Of a stretch of DNA of 64,000 nucleotides, positions 30,701 to 39,739 are shown one piece after another. Origin of the DNA: UBA2287 sp964479665 (GTDB lineage Bacteria > Bacteroidota > Bacteroidia > Bacteroidales > Tenuifilaceae); NCBI GenBank assembly GCA_964479665.1, contig CAYZNN010000002.1:62001-126000 (forward strand), read 5' to 3'. The first letter of the stretch is position 1; the number at the start of each line of letters is the position of its first letter. Both the position numbers and the translations under genes were made by a program. Under the pieces are notes generated by a model. That model saw only the letters and a program-made list of their open reading frames with translations, was not told where the DNA came from and ran no database searches.

Positions 30701-32146
30701 CCCGACCAAATAGTTATTACACCTATTACTACTAGTCTTCCGGAATTTGATTGCCATTATTCCACCCCGCTTCCTGAGTTCGAAATGGAGGTTACTGGCG
30801 GCACACCCGAGTATACATTCCAGTGGCTACGAGGTACAACCTTGCTTGATCAGTTCACAAGCAACCTTATATTACCTACTCCTGGAACCTATACGCTCGA
30901 GGTTACCGACAGCCAAGGCTGTGTTGCATCTGAAACCATTGTAATTCCAGGGCCAGATCCAATAGAATACGAATGGACATTTACTGTAGCTAACTGCCGT
31001 ATAGCACCATTTGGCGATGTTGGAGGCATCCAAATAACCAATGTAACTGGTGGTAATGGAACTTTTAGTCTTCCAACAGGAAACGACTTTCAAATTCGCT
31101 GGCCAAGTTTAGGCAACGACTTTAACAACGTATGGTCATTATCCAACTTGCAATCCGGGGGTTACGAGGCCGTTGTTACCGATGAAAAAGGATGCGTTGA
31201 CAATGCTATTTTTACTGTACCTTACACATTGGAAAATGCTTTTGCTGTTGATGTTGTAAAAGATCAGTTGAATTACTGTTACGATGCAACCGCCAATTTA
31301 ACTCTTGTAGTATTGGCGGGTTCAATTGGCTCGTCGCCAACCATTGATTGGTACAACCTATCGGGTAACGACCCCAATACCTCAGTACATTCGGGCATTG
31401 TATACTCAATCCCTAACCTACAGCAAAGCCAAATTGTACATAGGGTAGACGTAATAAGCACTGTTGGTTGCCTGGAGCAAGCCCTCGATACGATTAATGT
31501 ATATCCTCCAATTAGGCCATTCATAAACCCCGATACACACCCGTTTATACAAACCGACAACCTATTTGGCGACCCAACTGTAATTTCAGTACTTGCCGAT
31601 ACACAGTACGATGTGGAAGTTTCGGTACAAACCCCAGGAATTTATTCGTACCTCTGGACTCCAAGCTTGTTCTTCGAAGCGGCAAATCAGTACAACCCAA
31701 TCATGACATACCTTACTGGTTTTTATGAGCCTTACCTTACTGGTACCATTTTCAACCCAAGTACAGGTAGAAACGAAAAGTATATCCCAATAAAAACCTT
31801 TGTTGAAGACGTATATGGCTGCGTTGATTCGCTCGAACTTAAAGCCAGAATTCTGAATAAAATTGTTATTCCCAACGTATTTACGCCTAACGGCGATGGG
31901 ATAAACGACCGCTGGACAGTTCCTTACGCTGGCCTGTTCCCCGAGCTGGAAATTATTGTATACAACCGATGGGGTTATGCCATTTGGGAGGGCAAAGGGT
32001 CTGAGGCTCATCGAGGCTGGGATGGTAATAACTCCCGAGGAACGCCTTACCCCGTTGGAACATACTACTACGTAGTTAAATACAATGTTGGAGGCAATTC
32101 TGTTGGTTGGAAACCGGTTTCGGGTTCAATAACCATTGTTCGATAA
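21795..32146 (+). CDS. Giant SprB-repeat adhesin with type IX (type B) sorting domain; contains assembly gap
   Basis: One gene, although the 100-N gap (24094-24193) shifts the frame so it looks like two. A signal peptide ends near LYAQF; an immunoglobulin/PKD-like N-terminal part follows to about residue 375. Then come at least 32 SprB-type repeats (core: a Cys-x-G turn, NDGSVTV-like strand, GGT-PYQYSL, GLAAGxYTVTVRDAN), ending near 30.9 kb. The last 90 residues are a gliding-motility-associated C-terminal domain (IPNVFTPNGDGINDRW, YNRWGYAIWEG, GWDGN, GTYYYVVKY), the type B signal for T9SS export. Merging the identical 55-bp gap flanks gives a continuous protein of 3398 residues, a minimum. 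SprB of Flavobacterium is a mobile adhesin moved by gliding motors; here motility is only an inference. The PorP/SprF gene follows 36 bp later. Confidence 0.9.
24039..24093 (+). repeat. 55-bp exact repeat, left flank of the gap
   Basis: These 55 bases, from CGCGATGCC to ACCTGCTA, are identical to 24194-24248 on the other side of the Ns. Both copies are in the RDAN reading frame. An exact shared end of this size is what contig ends that overlap by an assembler k-mer would look like. Confidence 0.95.
24094..24193. other. Assembly gap (100 N)
   Basis: Exactly 100 unknown bases, the usual placeholder for a gap of unknown size. Taken literally it would shift the adhesin frame; merging the 55-bp flanks, or adding whole in-frame units, restores it. 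Confidence 0.99.
24194..24248 (+). repeat. 55-bp exact repeat, right flank of the gap
   Basis: Identical to 24039-24093; see that entry. The sequence continues into a further SprB unit (ATGVSGTITSQTNVACFGG). Confidence 0.95.
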
Positions 32147-32182
32147 CGAATTGAAAGTATAACGATATATAATCCCATAACC

Positions 32183-33091
32183 ATGAAAAGGATTTTAATT
32201 GTATCGATAGTTGTTTTAGCAGGCTTGAATTGCGATTTGAAAGCGCAACAGTTGCCCCAGTTTACTCAGTACATGCTAAACAACTACATAACCAACCCAG
32301 CAGTTGCTGGTATATACAACTACTACCAAATTCGGTCGAACAATCGCTGGCAGTGGGTAGGATTAACCGATGCTCCCCAAACCTACAGTATTAGTGCCTA
32401 TGGTCCACACAACCGACTCGATATGGGTTTTGGCGGGTATCTGTTTAGCGATATTACTGGCCCTACAAGCCGTTTAGGTTTTAGTGGAACCTATGCCTAC
32501 AACAGGCAGTTAACCCAGGATATACGTGCGTCGGGAGGTATTTCGCTTGGCGGATTGCTATTTAGCATCGATGGGTCGAAATTTGATTTGGGTGATGCCC
32601 AAACAACCACCCCCGACCCCGCACTGTTCCGTAATTCATCATCGGTTTTTACCCCCGATGCTTCAATTGGCTTCATGTTTTATACAACCTATTGGTTTGC
32701 TGGCATTTCAGCGCATCAACTGTTTGGACAGCGGATTAAATTTGTTGACCAACGGGTTGGAATTAACCGACTTAAACAGCACCTAATGCTAAGTGGTGGT
32801 TACATTTTCCCATTAAACCGCGACCTCGACTTTGAACCATCGGCAATTGTTAAGTACATGTTTGGCTCGCCTGTAACTGTGGACTTTAACGCAAAATTCA
32901 CGTACCGTCGGCAGTTTTTCGGAGGGCTATCGCTTCGCTGGGCCGATGGTGCGGCCCTGGTTGTGGGCATGACCTACGACAACCGCTACCAGTTTGGATA
33001 CTCATTCGACTTTAGTTTTGGTAGCATACGGAGCCATCAGTTCGGATCGCACGAAATTATGGTGGCCTTCCTATTCGATAAATTGAAGTAA
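32183..33091 (+). CDS. PorP/SprF-family type IX secretion outer membrane protein
   Basis: 302 residues with a signal peptide (ending LKAQQ) and the PorP/SprF opening LPQFTQYMLNNYITNPAVAG, a highly characteristic start of mature proteins in this family. The rest is an outer-membrane beta-barrel. SprF-like proteins are needed for secretion or surface attachment of partner SprB-type adhesins with type B sorting domains. Its position 36 bp after such an adhesin makes this a classic cognate pair. A strong terminator follows. Confidence 0.95.
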   Translation: MKRILIVSIVVLAGLNCDLKAQQLPQFTQYMLNNYITNPAVAGIYNYYQIRSNNRWQWVGLTDAPQTYSISAYGPHNRLDMGFGGYLFSDITGPTSRLGFSGTYAYNRQLTQDIRASGGISLGGLLFSIDGSKFDLGDAQTTTPDPALFRNSSSVFTPDASIGFMFYTTYWFAGISAHQLFGQRIKFVDQRVGINRLKQHLMLSGGYIFPLNRDLDFEPSAIVKYMFGSPVTVDFNAKFTYRRQFFGGLSLRWADGAALVVGMTYDNRYQFGYSFDFSFGSIRSHQFGSHEIMVAFLFDKLK

Positions 33092-33109
33092 AAAAACTTT
33101 AACTCTTTT

Positions 33110-33143
33110 AAACGCTATCCTATTGGGGTAGCGTTTATTTTTG
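33110..33143 (+). terminator. Terminator of the adhesin-sprF operon
   Basis: AAACGCTA (33110-33117) pairs with TAGCGTTT (33129-33136), followed by ATTTTTG. It lies 19 bp after the porP/sprF stop. Confidence 0.85.
33136..33143 (+). promoter_or_regulatory. -7 promoter box of the DUF4296 gene
   Basis: TATTTTTG matches TAnnTTTG and lies 19 nt before the ATG at 33163. It is embedded in the U-tract of the preceding terminator. Confidence 0.45.
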
Positions 33144-33162
33144 TAAGAAATTGAAAAATAGA

Positions 33163-33960
33163 ATGAAAAGGTTAACGTTGGTTTTAGTGGTAACCTCCCT
33201 AATGGTTGGTTGCAAGAAAAACGCAATAATCCCCGAAAAGGATATGGTTACTATTGTAACAAAAATTTTCCTGTCCGATGCTCTGACTCTTACTGCACCA
33301 AACGATATCTCGCTCTTTAACCGCGATAGCATCGACTACTACGCACATATCTACACTTCGATGGGATACACATCGGTTCAGTTCGATAGTTCCATTGTTT
33401 TCTACACTAAGAACCCAGCGCTTTTCGACCAAATTATCGATAAAGCCATTGCCGATCTTTCAAAATTGGAAACTGAACTCAATGCGAAACTGAATGCCGT
33501 TAAAACCGATAGCCTTCAGAATCTTTGGGTTGGCAAGGATAAATGGATATTTCCTACTGATGCAAAATCCGATACCATTGGCTTCCGAATACCATCCCGC
33601 AAACCCGGAAAGTACACTCTAAAAGTATGCCTTCGTGTACTTCCAAACGACGAGTCGGTGGAGCCAAAGGTTATTTTTGCTTTCAACCTCAAGAATGATA
33701 GTACCTACTTTAATAAACGGATTGAAAATCTTTCTAAAGATGGGATTACGCGAACCATTAAAATTGAAAATAGTATTTCAGACACCAGCATTACGCACCT
33801 AACAGGGGCTATATTACACCATGAGCCACAAACAGGAGAGTGGGCTAAGCATGCCGAGGTTTTCTCGATAAATATTTCGTTCGAACCCATAATTGATAGT
33901 TCTAAGGTAGCCCTTAACCCAGTCCCTAAAAGTAGGCAGAGGTTAGAAAAAAAGCAATAG
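33163..33960 (+). CDS. DUF4296-domain lipoprotein
   Basis: 265 residues from ATG 33163. A TTG 12 bp upstream could also be used but adds only MKNR. The signal peptide ends in the lipobox MVGC, so the protein is lipid-anchored. The segment IIPEKDMVTIVTKIFLSDAL and the later YYAHIYTSMGYTSVQFDSSI match the DUF4296 pattern found throughout Bacteroidota (an N-terminal IPxxKM helix and a YxxIxxxHGxT-like helix). The C-terminal half from about residue 110 is a beta-rich extension unlike short family members. Function is unknown. Confidence 0.75.
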   Translation: MKRLTLVLVVTSLMVGCKKNAIIPEKDMVTIVTKIFLSDALTLTAPNDISLFNRDSIDYYAHIYTSMGYTSVQFDSSIVFYTKNPALFDQIIDKAIADLSKLETELNAKLNAVKTDSLQNLWVGKDKWIFPTDAKSDTIGFRIPSRKPGKYTLKVCLRVLPNDESVEPKVIFAFNLKNDSTYFNKRIENLSKDGITRTIKIENSISDTSITHLTGAILHHEPQTGEWAKHAEVFSINISFEPIIDSSKVALNPVPKSRQRLEKKQ

Positions 33961-33987
33961 GGCTGTACTATACTTTTCTCTTTTAAC

Positions 33988-33995
33988 TAACTTTG
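33988..33995 (+). promoter_or_regulatory. -7 promoter box of the HU/SPOR gene
   Basis: TAACTTTG matches TAnnTTTG, 16 nt before a GTG start. Transcription would begin just before the start codon, so translation may be leaderless or nearly so. Confidence 0.6.
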
Positions 33996-34011
33996 CAAAA
34001 ACTAGCGAATC

Positions 34012-34959
34012 GTGGATATTAAACAAATAATTATTGAAATACTTGCCAGTAATAACTATGTGAGTCTGCCTGGGGTTGGCTCGGTTATTCAGAAATACCA
34101 CCCGGCAAAGCTCTCTTCCGATGGCAAAACATTTGAACCCCCAAGGCAGGAAATTGCATTCGATACCTCACGAACATTTGACGACGAGGCTATTGAAAAA
34201 CACCTTGTTGAGTCAAAGGGCATAAATCCTTCGGAGGCCAAAGCCATAGTATCGAAATTCATTTTATCACTAAAAGGCGACCTTGATTTGGGCAACGAAG
34301 TTTCACTTCGTGGTATAGGCATTCTAAAAAAGGATAATAAATCGAACATAATACTCATTCCCTATACTTCTGAGCAGCAAGCCACTGAAACCCTCGGTTT
34401 AAAAAACGTTTCTGTAGAGCCCAAACAGAATAAAAAGAAACCAAGTAACCAAGCAAAATCAATTACTAAGAAAACCAACAGGAGCATTCTAGTTATTTTT
34501 ATTCTTCTGCTTATAGTAGGTTTGTTTGCGCTTGCTGCCTACCTTTTACCACCACTTCGATTCTGGGAAGGTGACCTTTTTGCCAAAACCACCAAACCAA
34601 AAACTGAAAGCAGTGCTCCCATTGATTTTAAAAAAGAACCTACTGAAAATGATGCTCTAATGCCTTTGGCCGACAGCTTGAGTAACGTGGAGCCTATAAA
34701 AGAATCATCTCCCGTACAACAGGAAGCCGCTGAGGTTAAATTCTACTATATAATTATCGGTAGTTTCAATAGCATGGAAAACGCTCAGCGTTTTGCAAAA
34801 AGGGTGGAAGCAGCTGGCATTACCCCCGAAATAATTGAAGGGAAAGGAAATTACAGAGTATCTCGAGGTAAGTTTGCCGACCGTAAAGAAGCCCTGAAGG
34901 AATTGGGTCGCCTTAGGCATGGAAACCCTAAAGAATCTGCCTGGTTATTAGTACAATAA
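34012..34959 (+). CDS. CCDC81-like HU domain and SPOR domain membrane protein
   Basis: 315 residues, starting at GTG. The N-terminal 130 residues are a tandem HU-like pair of the CCDC81-prokaryotic type (NNYVSLPGVGSVIQKYHPAK, then LSLKGDLDLGNEVSLRGIGILKKD). A basic linker and one transmembrane helix follow (ILVIFILLLIVGLFALAAYL, about 162-181), then an acidic periplasmic linker and a C-terminal SPOR domain (YYIIIGSFNSMENAQRFAKR to the end) that binds denuded septal peptidoglycan. I infer a cell-division or septum-localised protein with a cytoplasmic HU-like module of unknown ligand. The architecture recurs across Bacteroidota. Confidence 0.88.
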   Translation: MDIKQIIIEILASNNYVSLPGVGSVIQKYHPAKLSSDGKTFEPPRQEIAFDTSRTFDDEAIEKHLVESKGINPSEAKAIVSKFILSLKGDLDLGNEVSLRGIGILKKDNKSNIILIPYTSEQQATETLGLKNVSVEPKQNKKKPSNQAKSITKKTNRSILVIFILLLIVGLFALAAYLLPPLRFWEGDLFAKTTKPKTESSAPIDFKKEPTENDALMPLADSLSNVEPIKESSPVQQEAAEVKFYYIIIGSFNSMENAQRFAKRVEAAGITPEIIEGKGNYRVSRGKFADRKEALKELGRLRHGNPKESAWLLVQ

Positions 34960-34960
34960 A

Positions 34961-34984
34961 GAAACGGGGCTTTCGCCCCGTTTC
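34961..34984. terminator. Bidirectional terminator after the HU/SPOR gene
   Basis: GAAACGGGGC (34961-34970) pairs perfectly with GCCCCGTTTC (34975-34984) around TTTC (34971-34974). It serves the converging HU/SPOR and S74-protein genes. Confidence 0.9.
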
Positions 34985-34985
34985 T

Positions 34986-37900
34986 TTATTTCTCAGTTAC
35001 CAATCGGAGTAACTCTTTAATTCTATTAACCTCCGCTTTCAAGACTTCCAGCTCTTTCGACGAGTCGGTTAACTTCACATTCTCCTTGGAAAGAGCATCC
35101 ACTTTTAGCTTCAGCTCGTTAATGATTGCCTGCTGCTCCTTAATGGCTTCAACCAAAACAGCTGTCATTTCGGAATACTGAACACCCTTAAAACCATCAA
35201 CTTCATTGGTAAAGACTAACTCCGGAAGAATAGTTTCAACCTCTTGTGCAATAAAACCTATTCGCTTGCCCATCGCCGGTTCGGTTTTCCATGTAAAGTT
35301 AACCCCACGAAGCTTAAGCATTGCATTTAAGCTTCCGTTAAGTGTGTTTATATTCTCCTTCATTCGAACATCCGAAGTGGCAGTGGTAAGAGTTCCATCG
35401 CTCATTCTGTTCAATACCCCCGAATAGGCTCCAGAACCTATGCTTCTGAAACGAGCATTTCCATTAACATCGAGAGTTTGGGTTGGATCTGCGGCATTAA
35501 TAGCAATCCTATCGTTGTCAAATTCTCCATAAATTAATGGATTTGTTTGGTTTGTTGAATTTTCAATTAATAGCCTGTTGGCCCAGCCAGTAGCATTTTG
35601 ACCTGCCTGCTTGCCAATAAAAACGTTACCAGAGCCAATTTGAGAAATACCAGCAGAATATCCGATTAGCACATTGTAATCACCCTGCGAATATGCTCCA
35701 GAGTGCCACCCAACATGTATATTGCCAGTCCCGCTAGTTTTGTAAATAGCCGCCTGTCCTCCAACATAAACATTGTACCCCCCTGTGGTTTGATTTCCTC
35801 CTGTTGATTTTCCAATAAAAGTATTTCCGGTTCCATCAACATTGCTTTGACCGCTTGACTCGCCTACATAAACATTGCTAGTTCCTGTAGTATTGGACAT
35901 TCCTGCTTCACGACCAACAAAGATATTGTAGTTTCCAGTTGTATTAAGTTGACCCGCTTTCCAACCTAAAAATACATTTCTAAAACCGGTTGAATTTGAA
36001 TAGCCCGTTTGATAGCCAATAAAAGCGTTTTCGTAGCCCGTTGTATTGGAATATCCGCTTTGGTAACCCAAATAGGTATTAAAAGTTCCACTAGTGTTTT
36101 CGCGTCCTGCCTGATAACCAATAAACAAATTGTAGTTGGTATTATTTTTATATCCTGCCTCAAACCCAATAAAGGTATTCCACCCTCCCGTAGTGTTTGT
36201 ATAGCCTGCCAAGTTTCCAAGGAATACGTTGTTCGCTCCAGTAGTGTTTGAGCGTCCACCTTCATTACCTATAAAAACGTTATTGCTACCAGTTGTATTG
36301 GCCCATCCCGCAAAATAACCCATAAAAGCATTACTGGTACCCAAAGTGTTGTAGCGTCCTGCTTCGTTTCCAAGGAATACGTTATTACTTGCATTGTTTG
36401 TATAACCCGCTAAATTTCCGAGGAATACGTTATTATCACCTGTGGTGTTGGTACGTCCGCTTTCATTTCCCATAAAAACGTTATTTGCTCCTGTAGTATT
36501 TGCTCTACCGGCTGTGTATCCCAAAAAAACGTTGTTGTTCCCATTGGTTGTATTACTATAACCCGCTTCGTAGCCCAAGAATACATTGAAGTTACCCCCC
36601 AAATTGCTGTACCCGCTTCGGTAACCCATAAAAAGGTTATTCCCCCCTATTGTATTTCCCTGACCCGCCTGGTAACCCATAAATACGTTGTTGGCACCGG
36701 TTGTATTCAATCGGCCAGCGTCGTACCCGATAAAAGCATTAAAACTAGCAGTTGTATTGCTGTAGCCTGCATTGGTGCCCAAAAAAGTATTGTAATTTCC
36801 AGTGGTGTTAAGGTATCCGCTGTACTGACCCACAAAAGCATTTCCAGAACCAATATTATTAGTTCGTCCAGAATAGTCGCCAATGAATACGTTGCTGCTT
36901 CCGGTTGTAGTGGAGTATCCGCTTTGAAAACCCAAATAGGTATTGAACTGGGCAGTTGATGCCAGGTAGCCGCTCTGATATCCAATGTAAACATTGTAAG
37001 TACCCGAAGTGTTGCTAAAGCCACTTTGGTATCCTAAAAAGGTGTTGAAGTTTGCCACGGTATTGTTGTAACCGCTTTCGTGGCCAATAAACACATTCTG
37101 TATCCCTGTGGTATTCAAATAACCGCTACGGTAACCCATAAAAATATTACCCCATCCAAGTAGTGTTAGCATATCCGCTTTCGTTTCCTGCAAAGAAGTT
37201 ATACGATCCCAAATTTCCTGTTCCACCCAAATTGCTATAACCCGATTTAAATCCAACAAAAATATTGCTTTTACCAATTGTGGTACTTAAACCAGCCTGA
37301 TAACCCAAAAAAGAATTGTAAACACCGCCTGTAGTTAGGTTTGCACCGGCTTGCTGCCCAATTAGATAGTTTTCAGGGGTAATGAACATGAAGCTGGAGC
37401 TGCTTTTGGTTTGGTCAACAAGCCCTCCAACCGCAAATCCACCCCTACTGCTTTTAGCAGGAGAATCGTCGAAATAAATACGGGCGCTATCACGGCTAAC
37501 ATAGAACAGGTCGGTTGCTCCAGTTTTGGTTTGATCAACCAATGTTCCTACAGCAAAGCCACCCCGGCTGCTTTTATTTGCACCTTCGCGTATGAATATC
37601 CGAACGCTATCGGGTGTTAACCTGAAGTATTCCTGGCTCGCTTTGGTTTGGTCAACTAAACCACCCACTGCAAACCCACCACGGCTGCTCTTTCCAACCG
37701 CATCATCGACATAAACACGAACACCGCTCTGGTACACAGCAAAAACAATTTGACCATCGTTATTGCGAACTGCAAAAATGGGCTGTTCTTCGGTAGGGTC
37801 GCCACCAGCCACATCGAACTTAGCCGTAGGGCTTACGGTACCTACACCTACATTTCCTGTTAAACGGTAAATATCTTGCCCCGAAACCGTCCAGTTGCTT

Positions 37901-38799
37901 CCCTGTGGTGGCGTTTGCCACGAAGCCGTTCCATCGGCAGCAGAAGTTAGTATTTTACCAGTGCCCGGACTTCCTCCCCTAATTCTAACCAACCCATTTA
38001 CATCTAAGGTTTGTGTGGGAGCAATTGTTCCTATACCTAGGCTACCTCCTAATGGTTGGAGCGATAATGGTTCTGCTACTCCATTGTAGCCAACCTGAAT
38101 CCAACCTGAGTAAGGACTTCCAGACATGTGTCCAATGTCAATTCCTTCCTGTGGGTAGCTAACATTTCCTATACGCAATATGGCACTCGAGGTGGCTGAG
38201 GGTATGGTTGGATTTGCCAAGTTTCCTGAAACCGTAAATCGTGCAGGAGGAGTAGTTGTTCCAACACCAACATTGGTTCCACTGTTGAAAAGGATACTAT
38301 TCGAAACCCAATCGGTTCCGTTGTGACGCAATGTTTGACCATTTGTACCCGGAACAAGTGGGCCCGGAGGGCCTTGTGGTCCAACTTCGCCTTGAGGTCC
38401 CTCATTACCCGATGCTGCAAATAGGGCATAGGGCACGGATTGAAGGGGTGAAGACCCCATAAAAACGAATTCGTTGCCACCAGTTGGGTCCAAGAAAATA
38501 TCTAAATAAAGATTCCCCTCCGACCAAGGAATCTGTTCGAATTCGCCAACGAGGGTTGTGCCGTCACCCACTATAAAATTGATAAGACCAACGCTGTTAG
38601 TAGTTAATACATGGGGTTCGGAATAAAAAATAGTTCCGCCAGTAATGTCGGTAATGCGAACCATAAACTTCACATTTTGGTTTGCAATAACCTCTCCGGT
38701 TGCATTGCGAACAACGGTTTGGTAGTTAAATCCTTGTGGTGCCTGAGCTACCGCCAATGTGCTTGCAAGCAACAAAAGGGAAAAAGTAAACTTTCTCAT
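34986..38799 (-). pseudogene. Surface repeat protein with S74 intramolecular chaperone domain, one frameshift
   Basis: One reading frame broken by a single extra base at about 37158-37159 (minus strand CTACTTGGATGG; dropping one T restores TTGWGNIFMG). Repaired length is 1270 residues. From the start at 38799: signal peptide (RKFTFSLLLLASTLAVAQA), a beta-sandwich with QGFNYQTVVRN, a short collagen-like GPQGEVGPQGPPGP, a segment with three copies of SSRGGFAVGGLVDQTK, and about 35 tandem 17-residue repeats (NVFxGxxAGYxNTTGxx, 51 bp). It ends in an S74/endosialidase-type chaperone domain (SDVRMKENINTL, KRIGFIAQEVETILPELV) and a coiled coil. Such proteins trimerise and may self-cleave. I infer a fibrous surface or tail-fibre-like protein. 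The break may be real, phase-variable in repeats, or a sequence error. Confidence 0.85.
35600..37315 (-). repeat. About 35 tandem 51-bp (17-aa) repeats
   Basis: The unit is Asn-Val/Ala/Thr-Phe-x-Gly-x-x-Ser/Ala-Gly-x-x-Asn-Thr-Thr-Gly-x-Asn. Most units are 17 residues, with a few of 16 to 19 residues, and the frameshift falls inside this block. The regular period suggests a beta-helix or trimeric spiral. Confidence 0.88.
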
Positions 38800-38976
38800 A
38801 TGGTTTCCGTTTTGGTAAGCGATTTCATTAAAAACAAACAATTTAACTAAAAAGGCAATCGAAAGCAAATATTATTTGCGTTTTTTGGTGAAGGGAAAAT
38901 ATTAATGTATAAACAATCGTTTAACGAATGTGGCTAATAAAATTTATCGTTATCTATAATACTGCTGAAGTTTTTT

Positions 38977-39666
38977 TTAAATAACTTCAATTATTCTTTC
39001 AAGCATTTCGGGCACGCCAATGGAAGCAGGCTTTTTTATAAATGTTATGTTTTTATAGTTTGGTACGTTAACATCGTTGGGGTCGATGAGGAAAATTTTT
39101 GCACTACGGGGAGCATAGTCTATTAGTCCGGCTGCCGGATAAACGTTTAGCGAAGTTCCGACAACGGCAAGTATATCGGCGGTTTTAACAATTTGAACAG
39201 CATCCGATATGGCAGGCACCGCCTCGCCAAACCAAACAATATGCGGGCGCAAAGTATGCCCTTTAGGGCATCTGTCGGTTCGTTTCAGTTCCCACCCGTT
39301 TACTTCAACAATGTACGACGGATCGCCCGTGCTGCGAGCTTTTTTCAGTTCGCCATGCAAATGGAGCACTTTCGAACTACCTGCCCGCTCGTGCAAATCG
39401 TCTACATTTTGCGTTACTATTCGAACATCGAAATGCTCTTCTGCTCTGGCTAAGGCCATATGCCCCTCGTTGGGTTTTACATTCAGCAGCTGCTTTCGGC
39501 GCTCGTTATAAAAACGGGTAACCAGTTCGGGGTTGGTTTCCCATGCTTCAGGGCTAGCCACTTCCATTACATCGTACTCTTCCCACAAACCGCCCATATC
39601 GCGAAAGGTTCGAATGCCACTTTCGGCGCTAATGCCCGCTCCGGTGAGGACTACAAGTCGTTTCAT
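38977..39666 (-). CDS. cobB: NAD-dependent protein deacylase (sirtuin, class III type)
   Basis: 229 residues, a small sirtuin. The NAD-binding GAGISAESGIRTFRDMGGLW and TQNVDDLHERAGS motifs are intact, as is the catalytic His in VLHLHGE. The FYNERRKQ segment carries the Tyr-x-x-Arg pair that in Sirt5/CobB-type enzymes favours succinyl- or malonyl-lysine. In the usual zinc module only one Cys is seen (RCPKGH), so the structural zinc is probably absent. It removes acyl groups from protein lysines, consuming NAD. Placed between the repeat protein and metG, with its own terminator upstream of its start belonging to metG. Confidence 0.9.
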   Translation of the reverse strand: MKRLVVLTGAGISAESGIRTFRDMGGLWEEYDVMEVASPEAWETNPELVTRFYNERRKQLLNVKPNEGHMALARAEEHFDVRIVTQNVDDLHERAGSSKVLHLHGELKKARSTGDPSYIVEVNGWELKRTDRCPKGHTLRPHIVWFGEAVPAISDAVQIVKTADILAVVGTSLNVYPAAGLIDYAPRSAKIFLIDPNDVNVPNYKNITFIKKPASIGVPEMLERIIEVI

Positions 39667-39680
39667 ACCACTATATTATT

Positions 39681-39723
39681 AAAAAAACTCAAGGTATAGC
39701 AACTATGCAAACCTTGAGTTTTG
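39681..39723 (-). terminator. Terminator of metG
   Basis: On the minus strand AAAACTCAAGGT pairs with ACCTTGAGTTTT across a 15-nt loop and runs into further Us. It lies 17 bp after the metG stop. Confidence 0.88.
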
Positions 39724-39739
39724 GCGAATTAATAAAGTT

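Noticed and set aside
34986..37277. Calling the two overlapping minus-strand frames (37277 and 38868 starts) as separate genes
   Set aside because: The repeat pattern continues exactly across the overlap after removal of one base, so they are one broken gene.
38870..38890. GCAAATATTATTTGC inverted repeat as a terminator
   Set aside because: It lies about 90 bp after the sirtuin stop and is A/T-rich and weak, so I could not assign it to either neighbour.
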